DNA of 64,000 nt from CAVSMC01 sp963728935. Lineage in GTDB: Bacteria > Pseudomonadota > Gammaproteobacteria > Burkholderiales > Casimicrobiaceae. Where the stretch lies: NCBI GenBank assembly GCA_963728935.1, contig CAVSMC010000003.1, positions 1 through 64,000 on the forward strand. Reading direction: 5' to 3'. The position numbers and the translations under genes are program-made. The notes under the pieces were generated by a model. That model saw only the letters and a program-made list of their open reading frames with translations. It did not search any database and was not told where the DNA came from. Positions 8,795 to 16,298 of this stretch are shown here, one piece after another (the first letter of the stretch is position 1; every line of letters begins with the position of its first letter).

Positions 8795-10531
8795 ATGCTC
8801 GACGCTATGTCCATCGGCTTCTCGAACCGTTGGGATCAACTCTTTCCGGTGCTGACCGAACTCGAGATCACGCACATCGCTCGGTTCGGCACCGTGCAGC
8901 GCTACTCGCGTGGCGCTCACGTGTTCACGGCGGGCGAGCCGGTGCCCGGCATGTTTGTGGTGTTGAGCGGCGTCCTGGGGACCAGTCAGCGCGACGGTCG
9001 GGGTCTCGTGGTTCCCATCGTGCATCACGGACGGGGCGAATCTTCCGGCGAGGTCGGCCTTCTATCCGCCCGCCACGCGCTGACCGACGGCATCGCCGAG
9101 GAGGAGGTCGAGGCGCTGTTGGTGCCGCCTTCGCAGTTGCGCGCGCTCATCATCGCCGACGCAGCCCTCGGCGAGCGCATCGTCCGCGCGCTCATCCTGC
9201 GTTGCGTTGGGTTGCTCGAATCCGGGGCGAGCGGTCCCGTGCTCATGGGCCACGCGGATTCCCCCGAGTTACTGCGATTGGAAAATTTCCTGCGCCGCAA
9301 TGACTATCCGCATCGGTTCGTCGATGCCACGCTGGCCACGCTGGACGTCGACGCCGCCGCGCCGCACCAGCAATACGGCGCGGCGCCTGGCGACGTTGTC
9401 GTGGCATGCCCCAGCGGCATCGTGCTGCTCAACCCTACGGAAGACGCGCTCGCGCGTGGCCTCGGGATGCTCGATTCGAGCGAGCACAAGGATCTCTATG
9501 ACGTAGCAATCGTCGGCGCAGGTCCGGCCGGACTCGCCACCGCCGTCTACGCGGTATCGGAAGGCCTGCGCGTCGTCGTGCTGGACTGTCGGGCGTATGG
9601 CGGACAGGCAGAAGCCAGCGCGCGCGTCGAGAACTACCTGGGCTTCCCGACCGGCATTTCCGGCCAGGCGCTCGCTGCCCGAGCCTACATCCAGGCGCAA
9701 AAATTCGGCGCCGAGACCATGATTCCTGCGCAGGCCGTGGCGCTCGATTGCTGCATCGCCGGGCCCGACGGTGAGCTGTCGTTGACGTTGGCGGACGGGC
9801 GCCGGCTGAGATCGAGGACCGTCGTCATTGCGGCCGGTGTTCGCTATCGGCGGCCGGCACTTGCGCGCCTCGGCGAATTCGAAGGCCGGGGTATCTGGTA
9901 TTGGGCCTCGTCGCTCGAAGCGAAGACATGCGCGAACGATGAAGTCGTGCTCGTCGGCGGCGGCAACTCGGCCGGGCAAGCCGCCGTATTCCTGGCGTCG
10001 TTCGCCACCAAGGTGCATATGCTGATTCGCAGCCCCAGCCTCGCCGGCAGCATGTCGCGCTATCTGATCGATCGCATCAGTGCCACGTCGAACATCGAAA
10101 TGCATCCCAACACCGAATTGACGCAATTGCACGGCGACCCGGCGCTGCGCCTTGCCGCCGTGTCGTGGCGCGACGCTCGCAACGGGATCGAGGAGCAGCG
10201 ACCCATTCAGCATGTGTTCCTGTTTGTCGGAGCGGATCCCGAGACGCAGTGGCTGGAAGGCCGTGGCGTCGGGTACGATGCGCACGGTTTCATCCTGACA
10301 GGTCAGGCCACCGAGGGCAACGCGGCCGCGTATGTGGCCGCCCCGCTCGAATCGAGCATCCCCGGCGTGTTTGCCGTAGGCGACGTGCGCTCCGGTTCGG
10401 TGAAGCGCGTCGGTGGCGCCATCGGTGAAGGCGCCTCGGCCGAGGCGCAAATTCATCAGTATCTTGCCTCCGCGGATCGCACGTTCGAGGCATCCGGAAG
10501 AAAGCAACACTCGATGCAAGGTACGACATGA
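8795..10531 (+). CDS. cNMP-binding domain fused to thioredoxin-reductase-like flavoprotein
   Basis: A 578-aa, three-part protein. Residues 15-140 form a cyclic-nucleotide-binding/CRP-like sensor domain (YSRGAHVFTAGEPVPGMFVV). Residues 155-225 resemble a small thioredoxin/glutaredoxin-like module (LENFLRRNDYPHRFVDA). From about 235 on there is a two-dinucleotide-binding oxidoreductase: FAD site VAIVGAGPAGLATAVYA, NAD(P)H site VVLVGGGNSAGQAAVFLA, and C-terminal GVFAVGDVRSGSVKR. The thioredoxin-reductase CxxC is absent; its place reads IWYWASSLEAKTC. It is therefore probably not a classical thioredoxin reductase and the electron acceptor is unknown. cNMP-flavoprotein fusions are known in proteobacteria. 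It sits between dps and msrBA. Confidence 0.88.
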   Translation: MLDAMSIGFSNRWDQLFPVLTELEITHIARFGTVQRYSRGAHVFTAGEPVPGMFVVLSGVLGTSQRDGRGLVVPIVHHGRGESSGEVGLLSARHALTDGIAEEEVEALLVPPSQLRALIIADAALGERIVRALILRCVGLLESGASGPVLMGHADSPELLRLENFLRRNDYPHRFVDATLATLDVDAAAPHQQYGAAPGDVVVACPSGIVLLNPTEDALARGLGMLDSSEHKDLYDVAIVGAGPAGLATAVYAVSEGLRVVVLDCRAYGGQAEASARVENYLGFPTGISGQALAARAYIQAQKFGAETMIPAQAVALDCCIAGPDGELSLTLADGRRLRSRTVVIAAGVRYRRPALARLGEFEGRGIWYWASSLEAKTCANDEVVLVGGGNSAGQAAVFLASFATKVHMLIRSPSLAGSMSRYLIDRISATSNIEMHPNTELTQLHGDPALRLAAVSWRDARNGIEEQRPIQHVFLFVGADPETQWLEGRGVGYDAHGFILTGQATEGNAAAYVAAPLESSIPGVFAVGDVRSGSVKRVGGAIGEGASAEAQIHQYLASADRTFEASGRKQHSMQGTT

Positions 10532-10731
10532 TCAATTTGGAGCTGCCGCCGTCATTCGACCGCACGACTGGCCAAGGCACGCTCACTGAACGACGCGCTG
10601 AGTTTCAGTAGCTCGGCGTGTGCGGCTTGCTACGGTTTTGCTACGGTCGGCCGAGGCACACCGGAGGACGTAGCGCGATGTCAAAATTTTAGCAAGCTCG
10701 TCAACACAGGTCTTGCTATGGAGAAACGCTG

Positions 10732-11181
10732 ATGCCCACTTATCGAAAAACCTCAGAGGCGCTTGCACGCCTCTCACCGGAGCAGTATCGCGTGACTCAG
10801 GAGAACGGCACCGAAGCGCCCGGAAGCGGCGAGCTCCTCGACAACCACGAGCCCGGCATCTACGTTGACATCGTGTCGGGCGAGCCGCTGTTCGCGTCGT
10901 CCGATAAGTTCGAGTCGGGCTGCGGTTGGCCGAGCTTCACCAAGCCGATATCGCCCGCGACCGTCAACGAGCTGAAGGATGCGTCGCACGGAATGATCCG
11001 TACCGAAGTGCGCTCGGTCGCCGGCGACAGCCACTTGGGCCACGTTTTCGAAGATGGCCCGGCGGACCGCGGCGGCCTGCGCTATTGCATCAACTCGGCT
11101 TCGCTGCGCTTCGTTCATCGCGATGACATGGCAGCTCAAGGCTACGGCGATTATCTCGACCAGGTGGAGGAGATCAAATGA
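10732..11181 (+). CDS. msrB: Peptide-methionine (R)-S-oxide reductase MsrB
   Basis: A 149-aa enzyme that reduces the R epimer of methionine sulfoxide in proteins. The family core is clear: FESGCGWPSFTKPI, RTEVRSVAGDSHLGHVFEDG and the catalytic RYCINSASLRF. The two CxxC pairs that bind structural zinc in many MsrBs are missing (AGDSH where CxxC is often found), so this is the zinc-less type. There is no signal peptide, so it is cytoplasmic. Its stop overlaps the msrA start by 4 nt. The 200-nt gap upstream has only a 27-codon frame from 10528, which I do not consider a gene. Confidence 0.93.
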   Translation: MPTYRKTSEALARLSPEQYRVTQENGTEAPGSGELLDNHEPGIYVDIVSGEPLFASSDKFESGCGWPSFTKPISPATVNELKDASHGMIRTEVRSVAGDSHLGHVFEDGPADRGGLRYCINSASLRFVHRDDMAAQGYGDYLDQVEEIK

Positions 11182-11708
11182 CAGAGGAGCGTTCGATACT
11201 TGCCGGTGGCTGCTTCTGGGGGATGCAGGACCTCATTCGCAAGCTCGACGGCGTCGTATCCACTCGAGTTGGCTACTCGGGTGGCGATGTTCCGAATGCG
11301 ACCTATCGCCGGCACGGGACCCATGCTGAAGCCATCGAGATCGTCTTCGACCCCGACCGGCTCAGCTATCGGGAGTTGCTCGAGTTCTTCTTCCAGGTCC
11401 ATGACCCTACCACGCGCAATCGCCAGGGCAACGATGTTGGAACGAGCTACCGATCGGCAATCTTCACGACGAGCGACGAGCAGAAGCGCATCGCCGAAGA
11501 CACCATCGCCGATGTAAACGCGTCTGGCCTGTGGCCGGGACGAGTGGTGACCGAGGTGGCTCCGGCGGGCCCCTTCTGGGAAGCGGAGCCGGAACACCAG
11601 GACTATCTGGAACGCATCCCGGACGGTTACACATGCCATTTTGTCCGGCCAGGGTGGAGGTTGCCGGCACGAGAGCAGACACAAGCAATCGGCACAACCG
11701 CCGATTGA
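11178..11708 (+). CDS. msrA: Peptide-methionine (S)-S-oxide reductase MsrA
   Basis: A 176-aa enzyme repairing the S epimer of methionine sulfoxide. The catalytic motif GGCFWG is at residues 10-15, followed by the family blocks VGYSGGDVPNATYR, HAEAIEIVFDP, FFFQVHDPTT and DVGTSYRSAIF. A resolving Cys near the C-terminus is likely the one in GYTCHF. It is translationally coupled to msrB (ATGA), giving a complete cytosolic methionine-sulfoxide repair pair. It ends the intact part of the oxidative-stress block. Confidence 0.93.
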   Translation: MTEERSILAGGCFWGMQDLIRKLDGVVSTRVGYSGGDVPNATYRRHGTHAEAIEIVFDPDRLSYRELLEFFFQVHDPTTRNRQGNDVGTSYRSAIFTTSDEQKRIAEDTIADVNASGLWPGRVVTEVAPAGPFWEAEPEHQDYLERIPDGYTCHFVRPGWRLPAREQTQAIGTTAD

Positions 11709-11735
11709 CGCGCCCCGAGCGCAACACTGATGTAG

Positions 11736-11831
11736 GGCCGCCTGGTGTTGATCACGGAGCCCGATACGACGTTCCTGTTCCGGCTGCAGGATCGGCTGTT
11801 CGGTCCGTTCGTGGCGGAGCAGCAGCTGTAG
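11736..11831 (+). pseudogene. C-terminal remnant of a second PLD/cardiolipin synthase-like gene
   Basis: A 31-codon stretch closed by TAG reads GRLVLITEPDTTFLF then RLQDRLFGPFVAEQQL. It aligns with the C-terminus of the pseudogene at 0.4 kb (GELVLRQEPEATPLMRL and LFGPFVPEQL). An in-frame TAG directly precedes it and no PLD catalytic motif lies upstream, so only the tail survives. It is on the opposite strand from the first PLD pseudogene, and the two bracket the intact redox genes. Confidence 0.65.
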
Positions 11832-11880
11832 AAAAAGGGTCGAACCCTATTTCAAGGTTGTAATGGGGTCTGACCCTTTT
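11832..11880. repeat. Palindromic repeat (AAAAGGGTC ... GACCCTTTT)
   Basis: AAAAGGGTC at 11833-11841 pairs with GACCCTTTT at 11872-11880, and ACCC with GGGT inside, giving a long imperfect hairpin. It resembles the GGGTCTGACCC-type palindromes scattered in many proteobacterial genomes (recalled, not searched). It starts immediately after the PLD remnant stop and contains the ATG annotated for the next gene. Confidence 0.6.
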
Positions 11881-12471
11881 CCCCGGCCGTTGAAGCGCGC
11901 CGAGCTGCCGGTCGATACCGCCTCGCTCGCGTGCTTTCTCATCGGCAAGACGCTCGTGCGCGATGCTCCCGACGGCCGCACGAGCGGGCGCATCGTCGAA
12001 GCCGAGGCCTACGTGCCCGGTGACGCCAGCGGCCATGCCTACGCCGGCGAGACGGATCGGAACCGCTCGCTGTTCCTGCGCCGCGGCCACGCCTACGTCT
12101 ACTTCATCTACGGCATGCATTTTTGCGTCAACGTGTCGGGCGAGCGCCCCGGCATCGGCGCCGGCGTGCTTCTGCGCGCGCTCGAGCCGATCGAGGGCGT
12201 GTCGATCATGCAGGCCCGCCGCCGCGTGCATCGCCTCACCGACCTTGCGCGCGGGCCCGGCCGGCTGGCGGAAGCCATGAAGATCGACCGCCGCGTTGAC
12301 GGCATCGACCTGTGCTCGCGCAGCCCGTTGTGGCTCGCCGCCGAGGCGCGTGCGCCGGTGCGCGTGGCCACGTCGGTGCGCATCGGGATCTCGAAGGAAA
12401 CGACGCGCCTCCTGCGCTTCTACGAAGCGGGAAACCCGCACGTGAGCGGACCGCCGGCGCTTCGGAAGTGA
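11863..12471 (+). CDS. DNA-3-methyladenine glycosylase (AAG/MPG family)
   Basis: A protein of about 200 aa that excises alkylated purines (3-methyladenine, hypoxanthine) to start base-excision repair. Family signatures are GRIVEAEAYVPGDASGHAY with the catalytic Glu, FLRRGHAYVYFIYGMHFCVN, GAGVLLRALEPIEG and LARGPGRLAEAM. The ATG at 11863 lies inside a palindromic repeat and encodes MGSDPFPRP, which is not conserved sequence. A TTG at 11890 is an alternative that begins nearer the conserved part. Repair of alkylated DNA fits the neighbouring damage-repair genes. Confidence 0.88.
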   Translation: MGSDPFPRPLKRAELPVDTASLACFLIGKTLVRDAPDGRTSGRIVEAEAYVPGDASGHAYAGETDRNRSLFLRRGHAYVYFIYGMHFCVNVSGERPGIGAGVLLRALEPIEGVSIMQARRRVHRLTDLARGPGRLAEAMKIDRRVDGIDLCSRSPLWLAAEARAPVRVATSVRIGISKETTRLLRFYEAGNPHVSGPPALRK

Positions 12472-12529
12472 CTAGGGACCGCTAATTCCCGCATTCCGCA
12501 GGCTTGTTCCCGGTGGCGCAGATTGACTA

Positions 12530-13361
12530 GAACCTATCTCAAAATCATTGAATTACGGAAACGGTTGCCTACAATCGGAGCATGTTGCGATTGACCGATG
12601 ACCAATGGGAGCGCATTCGGGAGCACTTTCCGGAGGAGAACACCCCTGCGGATCGTCCTGGCCGAAAACCGATTCCGGCGCGTCGCGTGATCGAAGGGGT
12701 GCTGTGGATTCTGAACACGGGCGCGCAGTGGCACATGCTGCCGCAGTGCTATCCCAACTACAAGACGGTGCATCGACGCTTTCAGCAATGGTGCGAGCGA
12801 GAAATACTGCGCGGCATTCTGGTCGATCTGGCGAACGAGTTGCGCGAGCGCGGCGACATTGATGAGAGCGAATGCTTTATCGACGCGACTTTTGCGAGCG
12901 CCAAGGGCGGCGGTGCCGAAATCGGTCCGACGCGGCGTGGCAAGGGCGTCAAGATCATGGCCATCGTCGATCGGCACGGCTTGCCGCTGTCGGTGAGCAC
13001 GCATGCCGCGAATCATCATGAAGTCACGCTGGTGCAGTTGAGCTTCGACTTCTACATGATTGAAGCGAGGCCGCAGAACCTGATCGGCGATAAAGCGTAC
13101 GACAGCGATGCATTGGACGAGTCGCTGAAGGAGCAAGGGGTAGAAATGATTGCGCCGCATCGTTCGAATCGCACGCTCAAGACGCAAGATGGCCGGCGCC
13201 TGCGGCGCTACGCCAGGCGCTGGGTGGTGGAACGCTTTTTCGCATGGCTACAGTGGAAGCGGCGCCTTGTCGTTCGTTGGGAGTACTACGTCAGCAATTT
13301 CCTCGGATTCGTGGAGCTCGCAAGCATCACGATGCTCCTGAAACGAATTTGAGATAGGTTC
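12530..13361 (+). mobile_element. Complete IS5-family insertion sequence
   Basis: An 832-bp element with terminal inverted repeats GAACCTATCTCAAAAT (12530-12545) and, reverse-complemented, GAACCTATCTCAAATT (13346-13361), matching at 15 of 16 bases. It is flanked by TA at 12528-12529 and 13362-13363, consistent with a 2-bp target duplication. It carries one intact transposase, so it may still be mobile. Size, TA duplication and single ORF fit one of the short IS5 subgroups; the exact name needs ISfinder. Confidence 0.9.
12582..13352 (+). CDS. IS5-family DDE transposase
   Basis: A 256-aa intact transposase. An N-terminal domain (DDQWERIREHFP, RRVIEGVLWILNTGAQWHML) is followed by the catalytic triad: Asp101 in FIDATF, Asp170 in GDKAYDS and Glu217 in VVERFFAWL, with the Y-x2-R-x6-E-type spacing of IS4/IS5 relatives. 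A single frame without programmed frameshift distinguishes it from two-ORF IS5 groups. The stop codon lies within the right inverted repeat. Confidence 0.93.
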   Translation: MLRLTDDQWERIREHFPEENTPADRPGRKPIPARRVIEGVLWILNTGAQWHMLPQCYPNYKTVHRRFQQWCEREILRGILVDLANELRERGDIDESECFIDATFASAKGGGAEIGPTRRGKGVKIMAIVDRHGLPLSVSTHAANHHEVTLVQLSFDFYMIEARPQNLIGDKAYDSDALDESLKEQGVEMIAPHRSNRTLKTQDGRRLRRYARRWVVERFFAWLQWKRRLVVRWEYYVSNFLGFVELASITMLLKRI

Positions 13362-13601
13362 TAACTTGTAACTGCCTGATCCGTAATCGATGCTCGTGAC
13401 GATGCGCCGAATCGGCCTCATTGATTTGGCGGCCCACACCGGGGCGTGCTGTGGAGGTGAATCAGATCGCGGACCGGTCGTCAGATAGAACGACGATCCG
13501 GATCGAGTTCCTAGCAGGTGATACAGAGCGCATCAAGACCCCGCCGCCGAATTCGGTCCAAAACCATTCCGTCTCGACGAGATCACGATGGGTCGCATGG
13601 A

Positions 13602-13796
13602 CAGCGAGCGACGGAGCGCATAGACCCCATCAACCGCGCACAAGAATTGAACATTCAAGACATTGTGGCCGCAGCGAGCGACGGACCGTATAGACCCAAT
13701 CAACGTTGCGCAGTAGTCAAGATTTGCTTGGAAGCAACTGATCTTAAAGATAATGGCAGTACTGGCAGCGCGACGGACCCGAATAGACCCCAAAAT
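13602..13796 (+). repeat. Three imperfect repeats between IS and tRNA-Asn
   Basis: The segment 13364-13841 has no convincing gene. Within it, CAGCGAGCGACGGAGCGCAT at 13602, a near copy at 13672 (AGCGAGCGACGGACCGTATA) and a shorter one at 13766 (AGCGCGACGGACCCGAATAG) are each followed by AGACCC. The spacing is about 70 and 94 bp. The last two share GCGACGGAC with the anticodon arm of the adjacent tRNA, which may be chance. No function is evident. Confidence 0.4.
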
Positions 13797-13841
13797 AGTT
13801 CCAAAGTTAGCGGGTGCTATCGCTGAAAAGCAATGTGGAAT

Positions 13842-13917
13842 TGGCTCCCCGACCAGGGCTCGAACCTGGGACCTGCGGATTAACAGTCCGTCGCTCTACC
13901 AACTGAGCTATCGGGGA
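13842..13917 (-). tRNA. tRNA-Asn (anticodon GTT), CCA encoded
   Basis: On the minus strand the gene runs TCCCCGATAGCTCAGTTGG into the anticodon loop CTGTTAA, ending in the T-arm GGTTCGAGCC and TCGGGGAGCCA. The 7-bp acceptor stem TCCCCGA/TCGGGGA pairs perfectly, the discriminator is G and the CCA is in the DNA. Its 3' end faces the IS and stress island to the left, the usual side for tRNA-targeted integration. No integrase or duplicated tRNA tail is visible in the window. Confidence 0.97.
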
Positions 13918-13958
13918 ACGGACGCGCCGCGACCGAACGGGCGGCTCGACAAAGCGGG

Positions 13959-14594
13959 TTATTTTACTGTTTTGGGCGCGCCATGGTCAACGGACGGGCG
14001 CGGAACGCGCATGATGGTGGTCGGTGGCGTCTCGTGCAAATGCGGAGCCGCTAGGCGCAAATAGTGGAACATCGACCACAGCGTGAGGATCGCTGCGATC
14101 CATAGCGCGACGAGCCCGAGCATCGGCGTCGCCACGCCCGGTATCAACGGTTCCCACAGCAGCAGCGCGATCAGCGCCGTCATCTGTGCCGCAGTCTTGA
14201 TCTTTCCAATGAGCGCCACGCCAACGCTCTGCGTTCGCCCGAGTTGCGCCATCCATTCGCGCAGCGCCGAGATCGCGATTTCGCGGCCAATGATGATGAT
14301 GGCGAGATAGGCGGGGGCACGCTCGAGCATGACGAGCAGAATCAGCGCCGCGGCGACCATCAGCTTGTCCGCGACGGGATCGAGAAAGGCGCCGAAAGCG
14401 CTCGTCTGCCCCCAACGTCGCGCGAGCCAGCCGTCGAACCAGTCCGTCATCGCGGCGATCGCGAAGATCGTCATCCCCGTCCAGTTGCGCGCCAACGCCG
14501 ACAACGCGGTATCGGGGACGTAGTAGACGCCGACGAACACCGGGATCAGTACGATCCGCAGCCACGTAAGCGCAGTCGGGACGTTGAAATGCAT
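13959..14594 (-). CDS. pgsA: CDP-diacylglycerol--glycerol-3-phosphate 3-phosphatidyltransferase
   Basis: A 211-aa integral membrane enzyme that makes phosphatidylglycerol phosphate, the committed step to phosphatidylglycerol and cardiolipin. It begins FNVPTALTWLRIVLIPVF as in PgsA and has the CDP-alcohol phosphotransferase motif DG-x2-AR-x8-G-x3-D-x3-D in DWFDGWLARRW and FGAFLDPVADK. About five hydrophobic segments are visible. The 3' end overlaps the likely promoter of the co-directional tRNA-Asn gene. Confidence 0.93.
   Translation of the reverse strand: MHFNVPTALTWLRIVLIPVFVGVYYVPDTALSALARNWTGMTIFAIAAMTDWFDGWLARRWGQTSAFGAFLDPVADKLMVAAALILLVMLERAPAYLAIIIIGREIAISALREWMAQLGRTQSVGVALIGKIKTAAQMTALIALLLWEPLIPGVATPMLGLVALWIAAILTLWSMFHYLRLAAPHLHETPPTTIMRVPRPSVDHGAPKTVK
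13961..13990 (-). promoter_or_regulatory. Probable sigma-70 promoter of tRNA-Asn
   Basis: On the minus strand TTGACC (13985-13990) and TAAAAT (13961-13966) are separated by 18 bp and lie about 44 nt before the tRNA 5' end. The boxes fall within the last codons of pgsA. Confidence 0.5.
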
Positions 14595-14662
14595 GACGGT
14601 GCGCCGTTGAGCGGCGCGCCGCCAATTCTACTCCGCCGCCACCTCGGCCGCCGACGTTGCGA

Positions 14663-15640
14663 TCACAGAAAGAGCACGCGGTAGCGACACGCGCCGAGCA
14701 ATCGCCAGAATACCGATACTGGCGGAATCAGTGCGGACGTCGCGATCATCTCCAGCACGTGCTGAGTGCTTTTCTGCGTCGCGCGCAGACGTTCCCAGCA
14801 GAGCAGGCTCGTCACGACAAGCCAGGCGATCGCTCCGGAGACGAGGCCGGGCGTGTAACCGCGCACCGCTGCGCATCCCATCGCAAGCAGCATCAACACC
14901 GCCACATAGTAATGCCACGGCGGCTGTGGACGGATCCAGCGCCGGTAATCCGCTGGATACTTCTTGTACAGCAGCGCGTCGAACACGACCCGCTTCTGTT
15001 GCTGCACGCTGACGCCCCATTTCGCCGGCAGGATCGGATGCACGACGACTGCGCGCGTCGCGTGACCGATGCGCGCGCCGCGATGGCGCAGCTCGAAGCA
15101 GAGGTCGCAGTCCTCGCGCCACGCCATTCGGTAGCGCTCGTCGAATCCGCCGACCGCGCGCAACATCGCGGTACGCACGAAGCAGTTTGCGGTGACGAAG
15201 TCCGCGTTCGCAAGTCGAACCTCGTCGCGCTCGTAGTCGGTCGGGTTGCCAGGCAACGGAACGAGGATGCAGCCGGCGGCGGCGTCCAATCCGGCGAGCG
15301 CCGAAAGCCCCTCGCGCAGCCATCCGACCGCCGGCCTGGCGTCATCGTCGGTGAACGCAATCACGGGCGCGCGCGCACTGCGCCAACCGCGATTGCGCGC
15401 GGCCGCGGGGCCGAGCTGCTCGGATGCATGGAGATAGTGGACGGCAAGACCCGGCCGGCTGCGCGCCGCGCGTGCGATCACCGCGTGATTGGCGACGCTC
15501 GCGGCATGCGACGAGCCGTCGTCCACGACCAGGACCTCGTACTCGGCTGTGTCGAGATCCTGGCGAATCAGACGATCGAGGCAGCAGGCAACGAGCTCGG
15601 GTCGCTCGCGGGTCGGCACGACGACGGAAACGCGGATCAT
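14663..15640 (-). CDS. Family 2 glycosyltransferase with C-terminal membrane segments
   Basis: A 325-aa GT-A-fold enzyme. It opens RVSVVVPTRERPELVACCLD, has LVVDDGSSH for nucleotide-sugar binding and the metal-binding DDD in VIAFTDDDARP; MAWREDCDLCFELRHRG matches the acceptor region. Two or three hydrophobic segments from about residue 245 suggest membrane attachment. The donor and acceptor are unknown. It is the last gene of a minus-strand operon (GT4, SDR, HAD, GT2) that probably decorates a cell-surface glycan. Confidence 0.85.
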   Translation of the reverse strand: MIRVSVVVPTRERPELVACCLDRLIRQDLDTAEYEVLVVDDGSSHAASVANHAVIARAARSRPGLAVHYLHASEQLGPAAARNRGWRSARAPVIAFTDDDARPAVGWLREGLSALAGLDAAAGCILVPLPGNPTDYERDEVRLANADFVTANCFVRTAMLRAVGGFDERYRMAWREDCDLCFELRHRGARIGHATRAVVVHPILPAKWGVSVQQQKRVVFDALLYKKYPADYRRWIRPQPPWHYYVAVLMLLAMGCAAVRGYTPGLVSGAIAWLVVTSLLCWERLRATQKSTQHVLEMIATSALIPPVSVFWRLLGACRYRVLFL

Positions 15641-15692
15641 AACTGCGGTCCCTCTTCTAATTGGATCCGAACCGTCGACCCGGCTCGCGGCG

Positions 15693-16298
15693 TCAGTGCA
15701 CGGTTTGCGCGAACAACGATTGCAGCGACGCCGTGCGTTCGTCCGCGTCGAAGATCACGCGCACGGCATCGTCGAAACGCGCAACGATCACGTCGGGCGT
15801 TCGACGGTCGCCGCGCTGCCAGCATGTCTCGCTGCCGCGGTCGATGAGGATCGCGCGGCATCCCGCACGATGGCCGGCCTCGACGTCGTCGAGCATGTCG
15901 CCGATCATCCAAGAGCGCGCAAGGTCGACGCCATGCGTCGCCGCCGCGCAGAGCAACAACCCCGGCTTCGGCCTGCGGCAATCGCACGCCGCTTGGCCGC
16001 GACGCGGCCGCCCGTGCGGGCAACGGTAGAAGCCGTCGATCTGGGCGCCGACCGCTGCGAACAGTTCGGCGATGCGTGACTCGACGCTCGCGAGCGCGAC
16101 ACGGCCGGTGACCTCGCGCACCGTGCGCTGTCGATTCGAAACCACGAACAGCCGATACCCGGCAATGCTCAACGCAACCGCGCCGAGCAGCACGCCGGGC
16201 AGCAACGCGAAGCGGGACGGATCGCCTTCGCAAGCGATGCTGTCGACGAGCGCGCCTTCCTGGTCGAGAAACACGGCGGGGCGCGGTGGCTCGATCAT
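15693..16298 (-). CDS. HAD-IIIA family phosphatase, GmhB/HisB-N-like
   Basis: A protein of about 200 aa of the histidinol-phosphate / D,D-heptose bisphosphate phosphatase class. The zinc loop CPHGRP...CDCRRPKPG and motif IV in WMIGDMLDDVEAG are present. Motif I reads FLDQEGAL where DxDGT is expected: the nucleophile Asp is kept but the acid/base Asp is Glu and Thr is Ala, so activity may be weak or altered. The start at 16298 overlaps the SDR stop (ATGA). The context suggests a phosphorylated sugar intermediate, possibly a heptose. Confidence 0.8.
   Translation of the reverse strand: MIEPPRPAVFLDQEGALVDSIACEGDPSRFALLPGVLLGAVALSIAGYRLFVVSNRQRTVREVTGRVALASVESRIAELFAAVGAQIDGFYRCPHGRPRRGQAACDCRRPKPGLLLCAAATHGVDLARSWMIGDMLDDVEAGHRAGCRAILIDRGSETCWQRGDRRTPDVIVARFDDAVRVIFDADERTASLQSLFAQTVH

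Noticed and set aside
10528..10611. A 27-codon frame overlapping the flavoprotein stop (ATGA).
   Set aside because: It is short, has no conserved pattern and no ribosome-binding site distinct from chance.
13602..13796. The repeats near tRNA-Asn might be tRNA fragments left by integration.
   Set aside because: Identity to the tRNA is only about 9-11 nt, on the opposite strand and in the anticodon arm rather than the 3' end used by integrases.
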